Part shown: positions 44,281 through 53,810 of the stretch, in pieces | Layout of the letters: every line of letters starts with the position of its first letter | Position numbering within the stretch: the first letter of the stretch is position 1 | DNA from: Spirochaetae bacterium HGW-Spirochaetae-1 | GTDB lineage: Bacteria > Spirochaetota > UBA4802 > UBA5550 | Length of the DNA: 64,000 nt | NCBI GenBank assembly: GCA_002839375.1 | Contig: PGXY01000011.1 | Coordinates: forward strand, 186,001 to 250,000 | Reading direction: 5' to 3' | The notes under the pieces: model-generated | Told to the model about the DNA's origin: nothing | Seen by the model: the letters and a program-made list of their open reading frames with translations, nothing else | Database searches by the model: none | Translations under genes and position numbers: made by a program

Positions 44281-45123
44281 TCAGAAATGATACCGGGCGG
44301 CCCATATCATTCCGTCCGGACCAGCCGTTACTACCGCATCAATGGCACCGTAATAATCATGAGAGCGCGGGGTGAATATCCAGTATGCAAGGTTGCCAAT
44401 CACCATACCTACCAGGGAACCTGTCAGTACATCGGTAAAATAGTGTTTATGGTTGCGTACACGAGCAAAGGCTGTCAGGGCTGCCATTCCGTAGAGTGCC
44501 GTACCGGGCATTATATATCCTGCCATTATCCTGACCGGGGCAGACGATGAACGCAACGGTCCCGTCGAGAGCACGTCTCCAGCATAACCTGTGAGGAAAG
44601 AGGCGCAGTAAAAACCCGAGGATGCATGGCCTGAAAAAAATGAAGCGTTGTCAGAGCCGTCGGGCCTGGGCCTTTGAACCGATATTTTGGTTAACTGTGT
44701 CGTCAAGGCCGTGGCGGCATATCCCTCCCAGAAGCGCATCAATATGATTTTTCGCCGTATCCTCTCCTGGCCCTCGGCATTAAAGGCACTGAATGCCATG
44801 AAGGAAAGACCCGCGATAGGTGCCCCCCAGTTGAATGCATCTGCTGTTATTCCCAACGGACGGTTAATGCGCAATGGAAAGTGATGGTCAATCCGGTAAT
44901 CGATAGTGTTGCTATGTTCATCGGGGGGCGTATTTTTCTCATAGCCGAAAAACCTGATGAACAGGGAGGCCGCGGTTATGCCTGCCGTTGTGATTATTTC
45001 GGCATAGGTCGGTTCTATCAGTTTCGTTTCTCCGGGGTTGCCGGCGTTAGAAGGGATGCTCAGGAGGCAGATTGCCGCCGTGATGCACATAACGTATGAT
45101 AATCTGTAGCGAGCGCTTATCAT
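44281..45123 (-). CDS. PAP2-family phosphatase
   Basis: About 280 aa with an N-terminal membrane or signal segment. The three PAP2 motifs are present: KISVQRPRP (motif 1), FFSGHASSGF (motif 2) and RVRNHKHYFTDVLTG (motif 3). These membrane phosphatases act on lipid phosphates such as phosphatidate or undecaprenyl diphosphate. The gene converges on the oleC-like gene 25 bp away and is probably not part of that operon. ATG 45123 is preferred; 45168 would add a Cys-rich stretch. Confidence 0.82.
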   Translation of the reverse strand: MISARYRLSYVMCITAAICLLSIPSNAGNPGETKLIEPTYAEIITTAGITAASLFIRFFGYEKNTPPDEHSNTIDYRIDHHFPLRINRPLGITADAFNWGAPIAGLSFMAFSAFNAEGQERIRRKIILMRFWEGYAATALTTQLTKISVQRPRPDGSDNASFFSGHASSGFYCASFLTGYAGDVLSTGPLRSSSAPVRIMAGYIMPGTALYGMAALTAFARVRNHKHYFTDVLTGSLVGMVIGNLAYWIFTPRSHDYYGAIDAVVTAGPDGMIWAARYHF

Positions 45124-45206
45124 GGTAATTATATGAAACGTGCCGCAGCACAGGAATGGCCGCGGCACGTTTTTTATTGCATTATATCAAGCCCCTACGC
45201 AAGCCC

Positions 45207-46043
45207 CTACCGTATAACATCGTTAATGAGCTTGCCGAGCGTCTGGTCATGGGTTGTGATAGTTTTCTGATTGGCCTCATAGCTTCTCTGAACCTCGATC
45301 ATATCCACCATTTCCCGTATGATATTGACATTGGATTTTTCCAGGAATCCCTGGCGCACCATAACTTCAGCGGGAGGAAGGGGCGGTCCCGAGAATTCCG
45401 TTTCACGGTACATGGAATCGCCCTCTTTTTTTATCTCGCGGATATTCTCAAAGTCGACAATTTTCAACCGGTCCAGAACTACCGGTTCACTCCAGTTATT
45501 GTTGGCCATGTTCACCATATCACGGGGGTCGCGGGACAGATCATCGTTGATAAGAATCTCCCCGCGCTCGTTTATCATGAAATTGTTTTTCTGTACAGTT
45601 ATGGGGCCGTTCTCACCCAGGACTGGGTTGCCGTTATGAGTTACCAGTATGCCGTCCTGGTTTATGGTAAAAGAACCGTCACGGGTGTAGCGTTCTCCGC
45701 GTTCCGTGAGTACCGTGAAGAAACCGTGCCCCTCCAGGGCCAGGTCAAAGCTGTTTTCAGTCCTCTGAAGCGAGCCCTGCTCGAATTCCGTAAAGACTTC
45801 GTTGACTTCAACGCCTGTACCGAGCTTGCCCACGTAGGGCATGCTGTCGTAGGAACCTGCCGGGGTTATGCCCACGCCGCTCTCATCGGTGCGGCGGATG
45901 ATCATGTCGGGAAATGCCTTGAAAACGGCCAGATCCTTTTTAAATCCTGTTTTGTCAACATTGGCAAGATTGTTGGCCACAACATCAAGGCGGGCCTGTT
46001 GTGCTATCATGCCGCTTGCGCCGGTATATATTCCTCGAAGCAT
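45207..46043 (-). CDS. flgF: Flagellar rod protein FlgF/FlhO type
   Basis: 278 aa. The N-terminal [20 protein letters not shown] and [14 protein letters not shown], and the C-terminal [29 protein letters not shown], are the rod-protein ends shared by FlgF and FlgG. A middle segment, [14 protein letters not shown], separates them. Length and the RGIYT opening fit the spirochaete FlhO (FlgF-like) protein; a FlgG role cannot be excluded because no partner gene is next to it. GGAGG precedes the ATG. A second rod gene (flgG/flhP) would be expected just downstream but is absent here. Confidence 0.88.
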   Translation of the reverse strand: MLRGIYTGASGMIAQQARLDVVANNLANVDKTGFKKDLAVFKAFPDMIIRRTDESGVGITPAGSYDSMPYVGKLGTGVEVNEVFTEFEQGSLQRTENSFDLALEGHGFFTVLTERGERYTRDGSFTINQDGILVTHNGNPVLGENGPITVQKNNFMINERGEILINDDLSRDPRDMVNMANNNWSEPVVLDRLKIVDFENIREIKKEGDSMYRETEFSGPPLPPAEVMVRQGFLEKSNVNIIREMVDMIEVQRSYEANQKTITTHDQTLGKLINDVIR

Positions 46044-46242
46044 AGTGTTCCTCCACTTATATATTAATATCGTCAGGGAGGGACATAATATGAATTATTT
46101 TTGTCGCTGGGGGAAAAATCCCCGGTTGTTCCGGGAATATCCTGCTTATTTTATTTGTTTCATGACATTTATATGGAGCAATGAAATGTCCCATGTTTTA
46201 GTTTATTGACTGATGTTTAGCTGCTTGCATGTACGGGGTTTG

Positions 46243-46698
46243 TTACCCTGGAAGAAAGGGTTGCGCGGCTTTGTCCAGGGCTTCAGGCAGAGTCATGATG
46301 TATGCCTCTATCTCGTCACAGACCCGTCGATAATGTACCAGGGCCTCTTCCTCAGAAACAGCGTCTTGTGCCAGGACCGGCGGGTCTTCGAATCCCTGGT
46401 GGACCACCCTGGTTTTTCCCGGGAAGAAGGGGCATGTCTCGTTGGCATGGCCGCACACGGTAACCACATAATCAAATGAAATATTCATGAGTTCGTTGAC
46501 ATGCTTTGACCGGCCGCTGCTGATATCGATTCCCTTTTCTTTCATCACCAGTACCGCCCTTGGGTCCAGGGCCTTGGGTGCAGTTCCTGCCGAATATGCA
46601 TCGATACTATCAGTCTTGAGGTGTCTTGCCAGGCCTTCAGCCATCTGGCTCCGGCATGAATTTCCGGTGCAGAGAAAAAGAATGCGCAGTTTATTCAT
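46243..46698 (-). CDS. arsC: Thioredoxin-coupled arsenate reductase ArsC
   Basis: 151 aa low-molecular-weight phosphatase-type arsenate reductase. The P-loop is C10-TGNS-C15-R16, with C82 and C89 at VCGHANETCP. These are exactly the positions of the three redox cysteines in the S. aureus pI258 enzyme, so reduction by thioredoxin is expected. It converts arsenate to arsenite, which Acr3 exports. ATG 46698 has GGGGAGG upstream; the long open frame before it is not coding. It is the last gene of the arsenic block, 127 bp after the radical SAM gene. Confidence 0.93.
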   Translation of the reverse strand: MNKLRILFLCTGNSCRSQMAEGLARHLKTDSIDAYSAGTAPKALDPRAVLVMKEKGIDISSGRSKHVNELMNISFDYVVTVCGHANETCPFFPGKTRVVHQGFEDPPVLAQDAVSEEEALVHYRRVCDEIEAYIMTLPEALDKAAQPFLPG

Positions 46699-46825
46699 GG
46701 TAATATCCTCCCCAGAAGAATGATGTTGGTATCGTTGATTTGGTTTATTGTCATGAGAATAGTATCGTATTATAATGATACTGTCAGGAAACTGTAAATA
46801 AAATATAAAGAAAAGATGCAGATGG

Positions 46826-47902
46826 CTACGGGCACAGCACAATTCCTTTTGCCCAGAGGCACTCACCACAGGGCGTTTCATTCCAGTAGCAATCCTTATT
46901 GTCCACTGTACGGTGCCAGCAGAGGTCGGGGCTGCTGCAGGCCGAACAGTCGGGGAATTCAAAGTATTCAAATTTGTTTCGGAAATCAGTGAATGCCCGT
47001 GATTGCCACGAGTCACTGAGATTCGCAGTTTTAATGCTGCCGAAATAACAGCTGCGGTGGAGCCGTCGTGATCCGAAGTACCATGCCGGATGGGTATAGG
47101 CCAGTTCCGGGCATGGTGCCATGTCGCCATGGGCCGTGATGAATACGGTCCCGGCTTTGATGAAGGGACAGGAGCGGAGAACATCGGCCTGCTGCCGTGC
47201 GATACGCAGTTCGGAAGAGCCCGGCTTCCCTCCCATGAGTTTGACCAGATTAATCCCGGGCTCTTCAAAAATAGTGTAGAGTATTTCGTCATTCATGGAT
47301 TCGGAGTAGGGAAAGATGTTCGATAGTATGAACCGGTCGATTCCCGCCTCCCGGCCGAATTTCATAATGGATGAAAGTGCTTTATAGTTTGACTTCATGG
47401 CCACAATTTCCATCCCCAGACGGGGAAGCCCGGTGCCCGTTGCGGAGCGTGCTTCCCGTATCATTGCAGCCTTTTCAATGAAGGTGGCAGCATCGGCGCC
47501 GCGCCGGTTATGAGGAGCTGTCCGCGGATCGTCGTCCCAGGAAAGCCACAGTTCGTTCACGGGCAGTGAAGCCAGGAATGCCGATATTTCACGGTCAAGG
47601 AAATGGGCGTTGGATACCATTACCATGTCGGCACCGCACTTTCGGAGCTCCTTCATATGAAAAGCAAAGTCGGGATTGCACAGGGCCTCGCCGAATCCGA
47701 GAAGAACGATGCGCCGCAGCGCCGGCAGGGATTTCAGCATGGGTATAAGCCGGCGCATGAAATGCCTGGTGAAATGGCAGGGACTGAAGTCTTCAATGGA
47801 ATTTCTGACACAGGTGCGGCAGTTCAGGTTGCAGTGCGTCGTGAGTTCCACGTAGACCTGGGTTATTTCCCCTGAAACGAACTGACGTTCCGTGCGCTCC
47901 AT
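46826..47902 (-). CDS. Radical SAM / SPASM protein in the arsenic block
   Basis: 358 aa. The radical SAM cluster motif is C24-NLN-C28-RT-C31 (CxxxCxxC), after an N-terminal strand VYVELTTH. A C-terminal Cys-rich region (CSACSSPDLCWH, then YWNETPCGEC and LCP) is of the SPASM type for auxiliary Fe-S clusters. It is not the known ArsS arsenosugar enzyme. SPASM proteins often modify peptides or cofactors. It lies between acr3 and arsC on the same strand; whether it acts on arsenic is unknown. There is no clear ribosome-binding site. Confidence 0.8.
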   Translation of the reverse strand: MERTERQFVSGEITQVYVELTTHCNLNCRTCVRNSIEDFSPCHFTRHFMRRLIPMLKSLPALRRIVLLGFGEALCNPDFAFHMKELRKCGADMVMVSNAHFLDREISAFLASLPVNELWLSWDDDPRTAPHNRRGADAATFIEKAAMIREARSATGTGLPRLGMEIVAMKSNYKALSSIMKFGREAGIDRFILSNIFPYSESMNDEILYTIFEEPGINLVKLMGGKPGSSELRIARQQADVLRSCPFIKAGTVFITAHGDMAPCPELAYTHPAWYFGSRRLHRSCYFGSIKTANLSDSWQSRAFTDFRNKFEYFEFPDCSACSSPDLCWHRTVDNKDCYWNETPCGECLWAKGIVLCP

Positions 47903-47949
47903 CCAGGAGAAGAGTTTGTTTTTATGCGGCTTGTTCAGGACTGTAACCG

Positions 47950-48996
47950 TCAGTCCGTAAAATATTTCTTTCTGAAATACAGGGCCACGTTCACCAGGCC
48001 GATAAGCACTGGTACTTCCACTAATGGTCCGATGACCGCCGCGAATGCCGCGCCGGAGTTGATGCCAAAGACTGCTACGGCAACGGCGATGGCAAGCTCG
48101 AAGTTGTTGCTTGCCGCAGTGAAGGAAAGGGTCGCTGCAACGGGATATCCCGCACCGATTTTTCTGCTCATGTAGAAACTGACAAGAAACATGAAAACAA
48201 AATAAATGAGAAGAGGTATGGCAATGCGCACGACGTCCATGGGTATTTTTACAATGTATTCGCCCTTGAGGCTGAACATGACTACAATGGTGAAGAGTAG
48301 GGCGATAAGCGTCATGGGGCTCACCTTGGGGATGAATTTCGTCTCATACCAGTTTTTCCCCTTCAGGGCAATGAGCCCGAATCGGGAAGCAATACCCGCT
48401 ATGAAGGGGATGCCCAGGTAGATGAACACGCTCTCGGCGATCTGGCCGATGGTGATGGTTACCACGCTTCCCCTGAGTCCGAAAAGGGGCGGCAGCACCG
48501 TGATGAAAAACCAGGCATACACGCTGAAAAAGAGGACCTGGAAGATACTGTTGAAGGCCACGAGGCCCGCGGCGTATTCCGTGTCGCCTTTTGCCAGATC
48601 GTTCCACACGATGACCATGGCAATACAGCGAGCCAGGCCGATCATGATGAGGCCCACCATATATTCGGGATAGCCGCTCAGGAAGGTGATGGCGAGGAAA
48701 AACATGAGTATGGGACCTACGATCCAGTTCTGCACGAGAGAGAGGCCGAGGACTTTCCAGTTTTTAAAGACATCACCCAGCTCTTCGTATTTGACCTTCG
48801 CCAGGGGCGGATACATCATGAGGATGAGACCGACCGCGATGGGGATATTTGTAGTTCCGGACTGGAACCGGTTCCAGAAATCGCTCGTTCCGGGATAAAA
48901 ATATCCCATGGCCACGCCGGCGGCCATGGCTGTAAATATCCATAAGGTAAGAAAGCGATCGATAAAGGAAAGTTTTTTAGTGATATGCTCGGCCAT
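47950..48996 (-). CDS. acr3: Acr3 arsenite efflux permease
   Basis: 348 aa with about ten membrane helices. The Acr3 signature [19 protein letters not shown] contains the conserved Cys of transmembrane helix 4 needed for arsenite transport. [25 protein letters not shown] is the other conserved block. Acr3 exports arsenite using the proton gradient. AGGAG precedes the ATG. It lies 118 bp after ccdA in the arsenic block. Confidence 0.95.
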   Translation of the reverse strand: MAEHITKKLSFIDRFLTLWIFTAMAAGVAMGYFYPGTSDFWNRFQSGTTNIPIAVGLILMMYPPLAKVKYEELGDVFKNWKVLGLSLVQNWIVGPILMFFLAITFLSGYPEYMVGLIMIGLARCIAMVIVWNDLAKGDTEYAAGLVAFNSIFQVLFFSVYAWFFITVLPPLFGLRGSVVTITIGQIAESVFIYLGIPFIAGIASRFGLIALKGKNWYETKFIPKVSPMTLIALLFTIVVMFSLKGEYIVKIPMDVVRIAIPLLIYFVFMFLVSFYMSRKIGAGYPVAATLSFTAASNNFELAIAVAVAVFGINSGAAFAAVIGPLVEVPVLIGLVNVALYFRKKYFTD

Positions 48997-49114
48997 ATGA
49001 ATTTCTCCTCGTTGGAATTGTATGATTTGCCTTTATTTTCACAACTCATGTATGCCGCATCGTGTCATTGCTGTGCAGCGTATTACAGGTTCCGGTATAC
49101 ACGATACACTACTA

Positions 49115-49822
49115 TTATGATTGGGCTGTGTATACAAGATAAATTCCTCCCAGAATCACCAGGGAGCCGCATATTTTTTTCACGATAATGGTACCCTTTG
49201 AGTTTTCGCTCCAGTTCAGGTACTTCTGGAGGTACTCCGTAAAGGTCCCGGCGAAAATAATTACGGAACAGTGCCCCAGGGCATAGGCTGTTACCAGCAT
49301 TATGGCCAGGACCAGATTCGATGAAGCAACACTGAAGGCCACGCCCAGCATGGGCGCCATGTAGGCGAAGGTGCAGGGTCCCAGGGCGATGCCGAACACC
49401 AGCCCCAGCATGAAGGCGGCCAGGGCGCCCTTTTTCTTTACGCCCGGTGTAGCGGCGTTTTCCAGGAAGGGAAGGGGTATTACTCCCAGTAAGTGCAGCC
49501 CTACGATGAAAAATATAACCGCCACGGAATAATTTCCTATTTTCCCCAGGTCGCCCAGCATGCGGCCCATAAGGCCCGTGATGAGGCCGATGACGGCGAT
49601 AGTGATGAGTATGCCGCCGGAAAAGAGGGTCGACAGGGCAAAGGCCCTTTTGGTGGTCATGTTCTTCTGCCCGTCTATGAATCCCACGATAAGAGGGATG
49701 CTGGCCAGGTGACAGGGGCTTAAGAGTACACTCAGGATTCCCCAGATCAGCGAGGCCAGGAGCGCCGCGTGGGACGAGGTATAGAGCATTTCTGAAAGCC
49801 TTGTGAAAATCTCCAGCACCAT
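49115..49822 (-). CDS. ccdA: CcdA/DsbD-type thiol transporter
   Basis: 235 aa with six predicted membrane helices. SPCHLASIPLIVGFI and GPCTFAYMAPMLG carry the paired Cys of CcdA, each next to Pro. CcdA passes electrons from cytoplasmic thioredoxin to extracytoplasmic thiol proteins. The start overlaps the stop of the thioredoxin lipoprotein gene (TAATG), so the two are coupled and likely partners. Confidence 0.9.
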   Translation of the reverse strand: MVLEIFTRLSEMLYTSSHAALLASLIWGILSVLLSPCHLASIPLIVGFIDGQKNMTTKRAFALSTLFSGGILITIAVIGLITGLMGRMLGDLGKIGNYSVAVIFFIVGLHLLGVIPLPFLENAATPGVKKKGALAAFMLGLVFGIALGPCTFAYMAPMLGVAFSVASSNLVLAIMLVTAYALGHCSVIIFAGTFTEYLQKYLNWSENSKGTIIVKKICGSLVILGGIYLVYTAQS

Positions 49823-50268
49823 TATTCCACTCCGCCCTTTTTCAGGACCTGCTCCAGTTGCTCGAAAGGGAAAAAACCCTCGTGTCTGAAATATTCTTTA
49901 CCCGAGGCGTCGAGAAAGACCTGTGTGGGGATGACGCGGATTCCGTACTGTTGGCCGTAGGGACGTCCTTCAGCGGTCCAGACATCATAAAAAACGACTT
50001 TCACCTGGTCGCCATATTTTGACTCAACCTCTTTCATAACGGGCTGCATCATTTTACAGGGGATACAGTTTACAGAACCGATCTCCACGAAGGTAACCTT
50101 CAGTGATATTTTCTTTTCAGATTTATTTTTTATCGTTATTTCCGGAGCTGCCCCTTTTTTCTGTGCTGCCTGGGTGCTGTTTGTTGAGCTGTCGTTGCCG
50201 CATCCCAGGGCTGTTACCAGTGCGAGAGACAGGATTATTTTTAATGTATACATTTCTTTCGTTCTCAT
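49822..50268 (-). CDS. Thioredoxin-like lipoprotein
   Basis: 148 aa. A lipoprotein signal (LALVTALGC, lipid Cys at 23) is followed by a Ser/Thr/Lys linker and a thioredoxin fold with the active site C68-IP-C71 and VIPTQVF (cis-Pro). It should be held at the membrane outside the cytoplasm and receive electrons from the adjacent CcdA. ATG 50253 would also give a good lipoprotein signal. Confidence 0.87.
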   Translation of the reverse strand: MRTKEMYTLKIILSLALVTALGCGNDSSTNSTQAAQKKGAAPEITIKNKSEKKISLKVTFVEIGSVNCIPCKMMQPVMKEVESKYGDQVKVVFYDVWTAEGRPYGQQYGIRVIPTQVFLDASGKEYFRHEGFFPFEQLEQVLKKGGVE

Positions 50269-50297
50269 TTATCCGTTGTCCTGTTTAAATTACTTTT

Positions 50298-50702
50298 TCA
50301 GCAACCGCATCCGCAGCCGTCCCCGGTCTGTTCTCGGATCGCTATGCCGATCTTTTCCTTTACGGCCTTATGTATTCTATCGATTATTTCGACTGTCACG
50401 GACGTTTTTCCTTTTTCAAGACCCATGTCCGTAAGGATGTAAGACTGCGGTGTTACGCCGACACGTTCCATGGACTTTCTGGCACAGGCCAGGGGGCATC
50501 CATCAATAGTGATATTTATATCCGCACCTTTAGCCGAGGCAATGAATCCCGGTATTTCCGCGCCTATGGCGGCCAGGCATGTTTTTGTCGCGAAGCCTTC
50601 ACTCCACAGTTTTCGCGCCACCCGGTCCGTGACCTCGCCTACGTCGGAAGCTCCCGAGCAGGGATAGAGCAGTGTTGTTCCCCCATTACAGCATTCAGCC
50701 AT
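50298..50702 (-). CDS. DGC-type putative metal-binding protein
   Basis: 134 aa. CCNGGTTLLYPCSGASDVGE, ITIDGCPLACARK and the Cys-rich tail DGCGCGC mark the DGC (putative zinc-binding) family. Members are common next to ArsR regulators and permeases, but have no proven function; the clustered Cys suggest arsenite, zinc or Fe-S binding. ATG 50702 sits 8 bp after AAGGAG; ATG 50708 is only 2 bp from it. Confidence 0.78.
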   Translation of the reverse strand: MAECCNGGTTLLYPCSGASDVGEVTDRVARKLWSEGFATKTCLAAIGAEIPGFIASAKGADINITIDGCPLACARKSMERVGVTPQSYILTDMGLEKGKTSVTVEIIDRIHKAVKEKIGIAIREQTGDGCGCGC

Positions 50703-50718
50703 GACCATGTCTCCTTTT

Positions 50719-50949
50719 TTATGACAATAATTTTTTAATGTCTTCAACCGACGGGACTTTTCCCGCCACCTTGACTACTCCGTCCACCACGAGGGCCGGC
50801 GTGATCATGACGCCATAGGCCATGATTTTGTCGATCTCTTTCACCTTGAGCACTTCGTAATCTACGCCCAGCTCGTCAGCAGCCTTGCGGGAGAGTTCTT
50901 CCAGCTTATTGCACTTGGGACACCCCGTGCCCAGGATTTCTATTTTCAT
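50719..50949 (-). CDS. Small arsenic-associated thioredoxin
   Basis: 76 aa redox-active thioredoxin with C10-PK-C13 and the cis-Pro segment ITPALVVDG. This size class is often found with ArsP-like permeases and DGC proteins. It may reduce ArsC or the DGC protein. AAGGAGA precedes the ATG, and the DGC gene follows 16 bp downstream. Confidence 0.9.
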   Translation of the reverse strand: MKIEILGTGCPKCNKLEELSRKAADELGVDYEVLKVKEIDKIMAYGVMITPALVVDGVVKVAGKVPSVEDIKKLLS

Positions 50950-50975
50950 CTCGTTTCTCCTTTATTGTATTACAG

Positions 50976-51776
50976 CTATATCATTTTTTCAATGATTCCT
51001 TTTAAATCAGTGAGGCGGTATCCCTTTATATCGGGAAGTTTTTTATAATTTGAATACATGACAAGAGGTACCCGGTAATCGTCGCGATGGTCCGTGCCGT
51101 GGAGTTTGTCGTGGCCGCCGTGGTCGCTGGTGATGATGATTGTGTACTTCTTTCCATCGGTCGATATGGCGGAGAAAAGCGGCATCAGCTTTCTATCGAT
51201 TGACGACAATTCATTGAGATATTCCTTTGACATCCAGCCGTATTCCATGCCGGCGTACTCAAGGCCGCTCACATGCAGGAATACAAAGGTATTTTTATGA
51301 ATACGGATAAAGTCCAGAGCGGAGTCAATGCTGTATTCCTCTGAAAACTCATGCTTTATCACCGCATCATTGACCAGGTAACCCAGTTTGGCCTTGGAAT
51401 AAAAATAGCCTGTTGCCAGGCCCTTTGAACGGGCCAGGGTAAAAATAGTGGGGCTCTTTACATGTTCATCGCCCTCATACCATGAGTTGTCCTTTTTTCC
51501 TGACTCTTCGGGAGTCAGTCCCGTGAACATCGCTGTGTGGGCAATAAGCGTTTTGGGCGGATGAACACTGCTGCCTTCGATGTATTTTCCTTCTTTCGCC
51601 AGGGCACTTATGTTCGACGCTCTTTCCGGCGAAAGTGCATCGGGGCGCAGGGAGTCTATGGAAACAACAAGAAATAAATCAGGCGCTCCGGATGCGGGCC
51701 TGGGCGTACAGCCAGGGAGTATGACTGCTGAAATGAATAGAGTGACCAATATGGGAATTTCTATTGTTTTTTTCAT
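50976..51776 (-). CDS. Alkaline-phosphatase-superfamily lipoprotein
   Basis: 266 aa with a lipoprotein signal (ILPGC, lipid Cys ~22). SIDSLRPDAL, HTAMFTGLTPEESG, ITSDHGGHD and HGTDHRDD are metal-binding blocks of the nucleotide pyrophosphatase/phosphodiesterase family. The usual nucleophile Thr/Ser near PPKTLIAHTAM is present as Thr. It probably hydrolyses phospho- or sulfo-diesters outside the cytoplasm. It lies in line with the arsenic genes but has no obvious arsenic role. The ribosome-binding site is weak. Confidence 0.78.
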   Translation of the reverse strand: MKKTIEIPILVTLFISAVILPGCTPRPASGAPDLFLVVSIDSLRPDALSPERASNISALAKEGKYIEGSSVHPPKTLIAHTAMFTGLTPEESGKKDNSWYEGDEHVKSPTIFTLARSKGLATGYFYSKAKLGYLVNDAVIKHEFSEEYSIDSALDFIRIHKNTFVFLHVSGLEYAGMEYGWMSKEYLNELSSIDRKLMPLFSAISTDGKKYTIIITSDHGGHDKLHGTDHRDDYRVPLVMYSNYKKLPDIKGYRLTDLKGIIEKMI

Positions 51777-51881
51777 AAATTTATCGTCCAGGCAAAGCTG
51801 TTGATATCGGCTTGCGTGCCGGAGTTAATACGCATGCATCATCATGTGCGCATGCGGAGAATGATGCCGTATGCCCTTATA

Positions 51882-52307
51882 TTATTTCCAGCGATTTCCC
51901 CGTCCGGACCATTTGGGGACGCCCGTATCATCGCGCAGTACAACAAGAGTCTCATTTTTTTGTACCGATTTCGCTATGATGACATCACTGCCGTTTTGAT
52001 TTATACGTGAACCGACGGCCGTTATGGTGTCTCCCTTCGAGATGATTATTTTATCCTTTAAAAACCATTCAGGGCCCAGATGCACATTTATTGTTTCTTT
52101 TTCAGTTTTTACCGTCACATGCAATCCCCATGCACCGGTGGTGTTCATTTCTATAACTGTCCCCTTTATCGTTTCTACTGTAGCGGGATTATAATTGCGG
52201 TTTGCAGCGTTATAGCCTTTCCCGCCTGCACGCTGTGCAGATACATTGGCAGCAAACATGACCAGAATTGCCGTCGCACATGCAAATAGTAATGAATACT
52301 TTTTCAT
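51882..52307 (-). CDS. Small secreted beta-rich protein
   Basis: 141 aa with a signal peptide (cleavage near VSA-QR). The mature part is a compact beta-rich domain (TVETIKGTVIEMNTTGAWGLHVTVKTEKETINVHLGP, then KGDTITAVGSRI), the pattern of an OB-fold of the kind found in secreted DUF5666-like proteins. The function is unknown. GAGAGG precedes the ATG. It lies between the ArsP permease and the phosphodiesterase. Confidence 0.75.
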   Translation of the reverse strand: MKKYSLLFACATAILVMFAANVSAQRAGGKGYNAANRNYNPATVETIKGTVIEMNTTGAWGLHVTVKTEKETINVHLGPEWFLKDKIIISKGDTITAVGSRINQNGSDVIIAKSVQKNETLVVLRDDTGVPKWSGRGNRWK

Positions 52308-52403
52308 ATTGAGCCTCTCTTCCTGTTGATATTTTCTTCCTGCCGGATTATTTTCCCGGCTTTATTCTGAGACCCTGATTTTTTACAAAAAGTTTCCTCA
52401 GGG

Positions 52404-53702
52404 TCAGAAAAACATGCCGAATATCATCCCCGATATCGTTGCCATGACCACTACGAGTAAACAGTACACTATGGTTTTCTGCGTGCCGATGTAGCTGCGG
52501 ATGACCAGCATATTGGGCAGCGACAGCGCCGGGCCGGCAAGAAGAAGTGAAAGCGCAGGTCCCTTGCCCATACCGCTTCCCAGGAGTGCCTGCACGATGG
52601 GCACCTCCGTCAGCGTGGCGAAATACATGAAGGCGCCCACGACTGAGGCGAAAAAGTTTGCTGCCAAAGAATTGCCGCCCACGGCCCACTGGACCCATGC
52701 AGCGGGAATTACGCCCTCATTCCCGGGTCTGCCGAGAAGAAAACCCGAGATCAGTACTCCTCCCAGAAGTAACGGTGTAATCTGCTTGGCGAAATCCCAG
52801 GTAGAGGTGAACCATTCCCCAGGCTCGCCAGTGTCAGTACTCGTGATAATAGCCAGTCCCAGGGCGCCAGCCGAGAAGGGAACAATGGGATACTCGCCGA
52901 ACAAGAAGGACAGGGCTGCCACGATAAGGACTACTGGCGTCATCTTCCACCATTTCACATCATACCACAGGACAAGAAACAGGGCGAAGGCTGCGCCAGA
53001 CACGGCTGTGATTATCCATTTATATGAATATACTAGATAGAAAAATCCCGAGGTATCATCGGATTTTCCCCAGTTGGCAAAAACAAGAATGGCCACCATG
53101 GAGGCGAAGTAAATTGTGTCTTTCCACAGAGGCCGCTTGGTCTCGGCTGCGGGCATGTTCATAGTCGCGTTGACTTTCTGTTTTTCTTCGTTACGATAGA
53201 TGAAATGCATGATGCCGCCGATGACTACGCTGAAGAGTATGGCACCCACAGCCCGGGCTATACCGATATCCACACCGATAACCCGCGCCGTGAGAATGAT
53301 GGCCAGGACATTGATAGCCGGGCCTGAGTACAGAAATGCGATGGCCGGTCCCAGTCCCGCTCCCATGCGGTAGATGCCGGAAAAGAGCGGCAGCACCGTG
53401 CAGGAGCACACTGCCAGTATGGAACCCGATACGGAGCCCACGCCGTAGGCCAGGACCTTGTTGGCCGCGGGCCCCAGGTATTTCATGACTGCTTCCTGTC
53501 GAACAAAGGTGGCGATGGCCCCGGCAATGAAAAAGGCAGGAACGAGACAGAGGAGCACATGTTCTTGAGCATACCATTTAGCAAGGTGCAGTGCCTCGAA
53601 TACGGCGTTATCGAAGCGGGGAACTCCCACGGGCATGTAATAGAGGGCGGCAAAAAAGGCCCCGATCCAGAAGAGCGGTTTCCATTCATTTTTCCAGAAC
53701 AT
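52404..53702 (-). CDS. ArsP/YraQ-type permease
   Basis: 432 aa with about ten membrane helices. SVSGSILAVCSCTVLPLFSGIYRMGAGLGPAIAFLYSGPAIN is the conserved block of the DUF318/YraQ permeases that include ArsP, an exporter of methylated or organic arsenicals. The CSC pair in it is a likely arsenical or metal site. AAGGAG lies before the ATG. A palindrome resembling the arsR operator sits 47-66 bp upstream. Confidence 0.85.
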   Translation of the reverse strand: MFWKNEWKPLFWIGAFFAALYYMPVGVPRFDNAVFEALHLAKWYAQEHVLLCLVPAFFIAGAIATFVRQEAVMKYLGPAANKVLAYGVGSVSGSILAVCSCTVLPLFSGIYRMGAGLGPAIAFLYSGPAINVLAIILTARVIGVDIGIARAVGAILFSVVIGGIMHFIYRNEEKQKVNATMNMPAAETKRPLWKDTIYFASMVAILVFANWGKSDDTSGFFYLVYSYKWIITAVSGAAFALFLVLWYDVKWWKMTPVVLIVAALSFLFGEYPIVPFSAGALGLAIITSTDTGEPGEWFTSTWDFAKQITPLLLGGVLISGFLLGRPGNEGVIPAAWVQWAVGGNSLAANFFASVVGAFMYFATLTEVPIVQALLGSGMGKGPALSLLLAGPALSLPNMLVIRSYIGTQKTIVYCLLVVVMATISGMIFGMFF

Positions 53703-53748
53703 TTATTTTTCTCCTTAATTGTGTGATGTGGATAATTCCTATTTGCAC

Positions 53749-53768
53749 ATTTGGTAAAAAAGCCAAAT
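53749..53768. promoter_or_regulatory. Likely ArsR operator upstream of the ArsP gene
   Basis: ATTTGGT, six bases (AAAAAA), GCCAAAT: a 7-6-7 palindrome in the gap between arsR and the permease gene. It matches the site in front of arsR in both half-sites and spacing. Confidence 0.75.
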
Positions 53769-53810
53769 AATAGAATTAACCACCATCTCACCAGCACAAA
53801 CAGATATTTT

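Noticed and set aside
46699-47292. N-terminal extension of the arsC open frame
   Set aside because: It is antisense to the radical SAM gene and the P-loop Cys10 numbering fits the start at 46698 exactly.
49095-49135. Hairpin GTATACAC / GTGTATAC upstream of acr3 as an operator
   Set aside because: Only 8 bp arms with a 25-base loop that includes the end of the ccdA coding region, and no resemblance to the ArsR sites.
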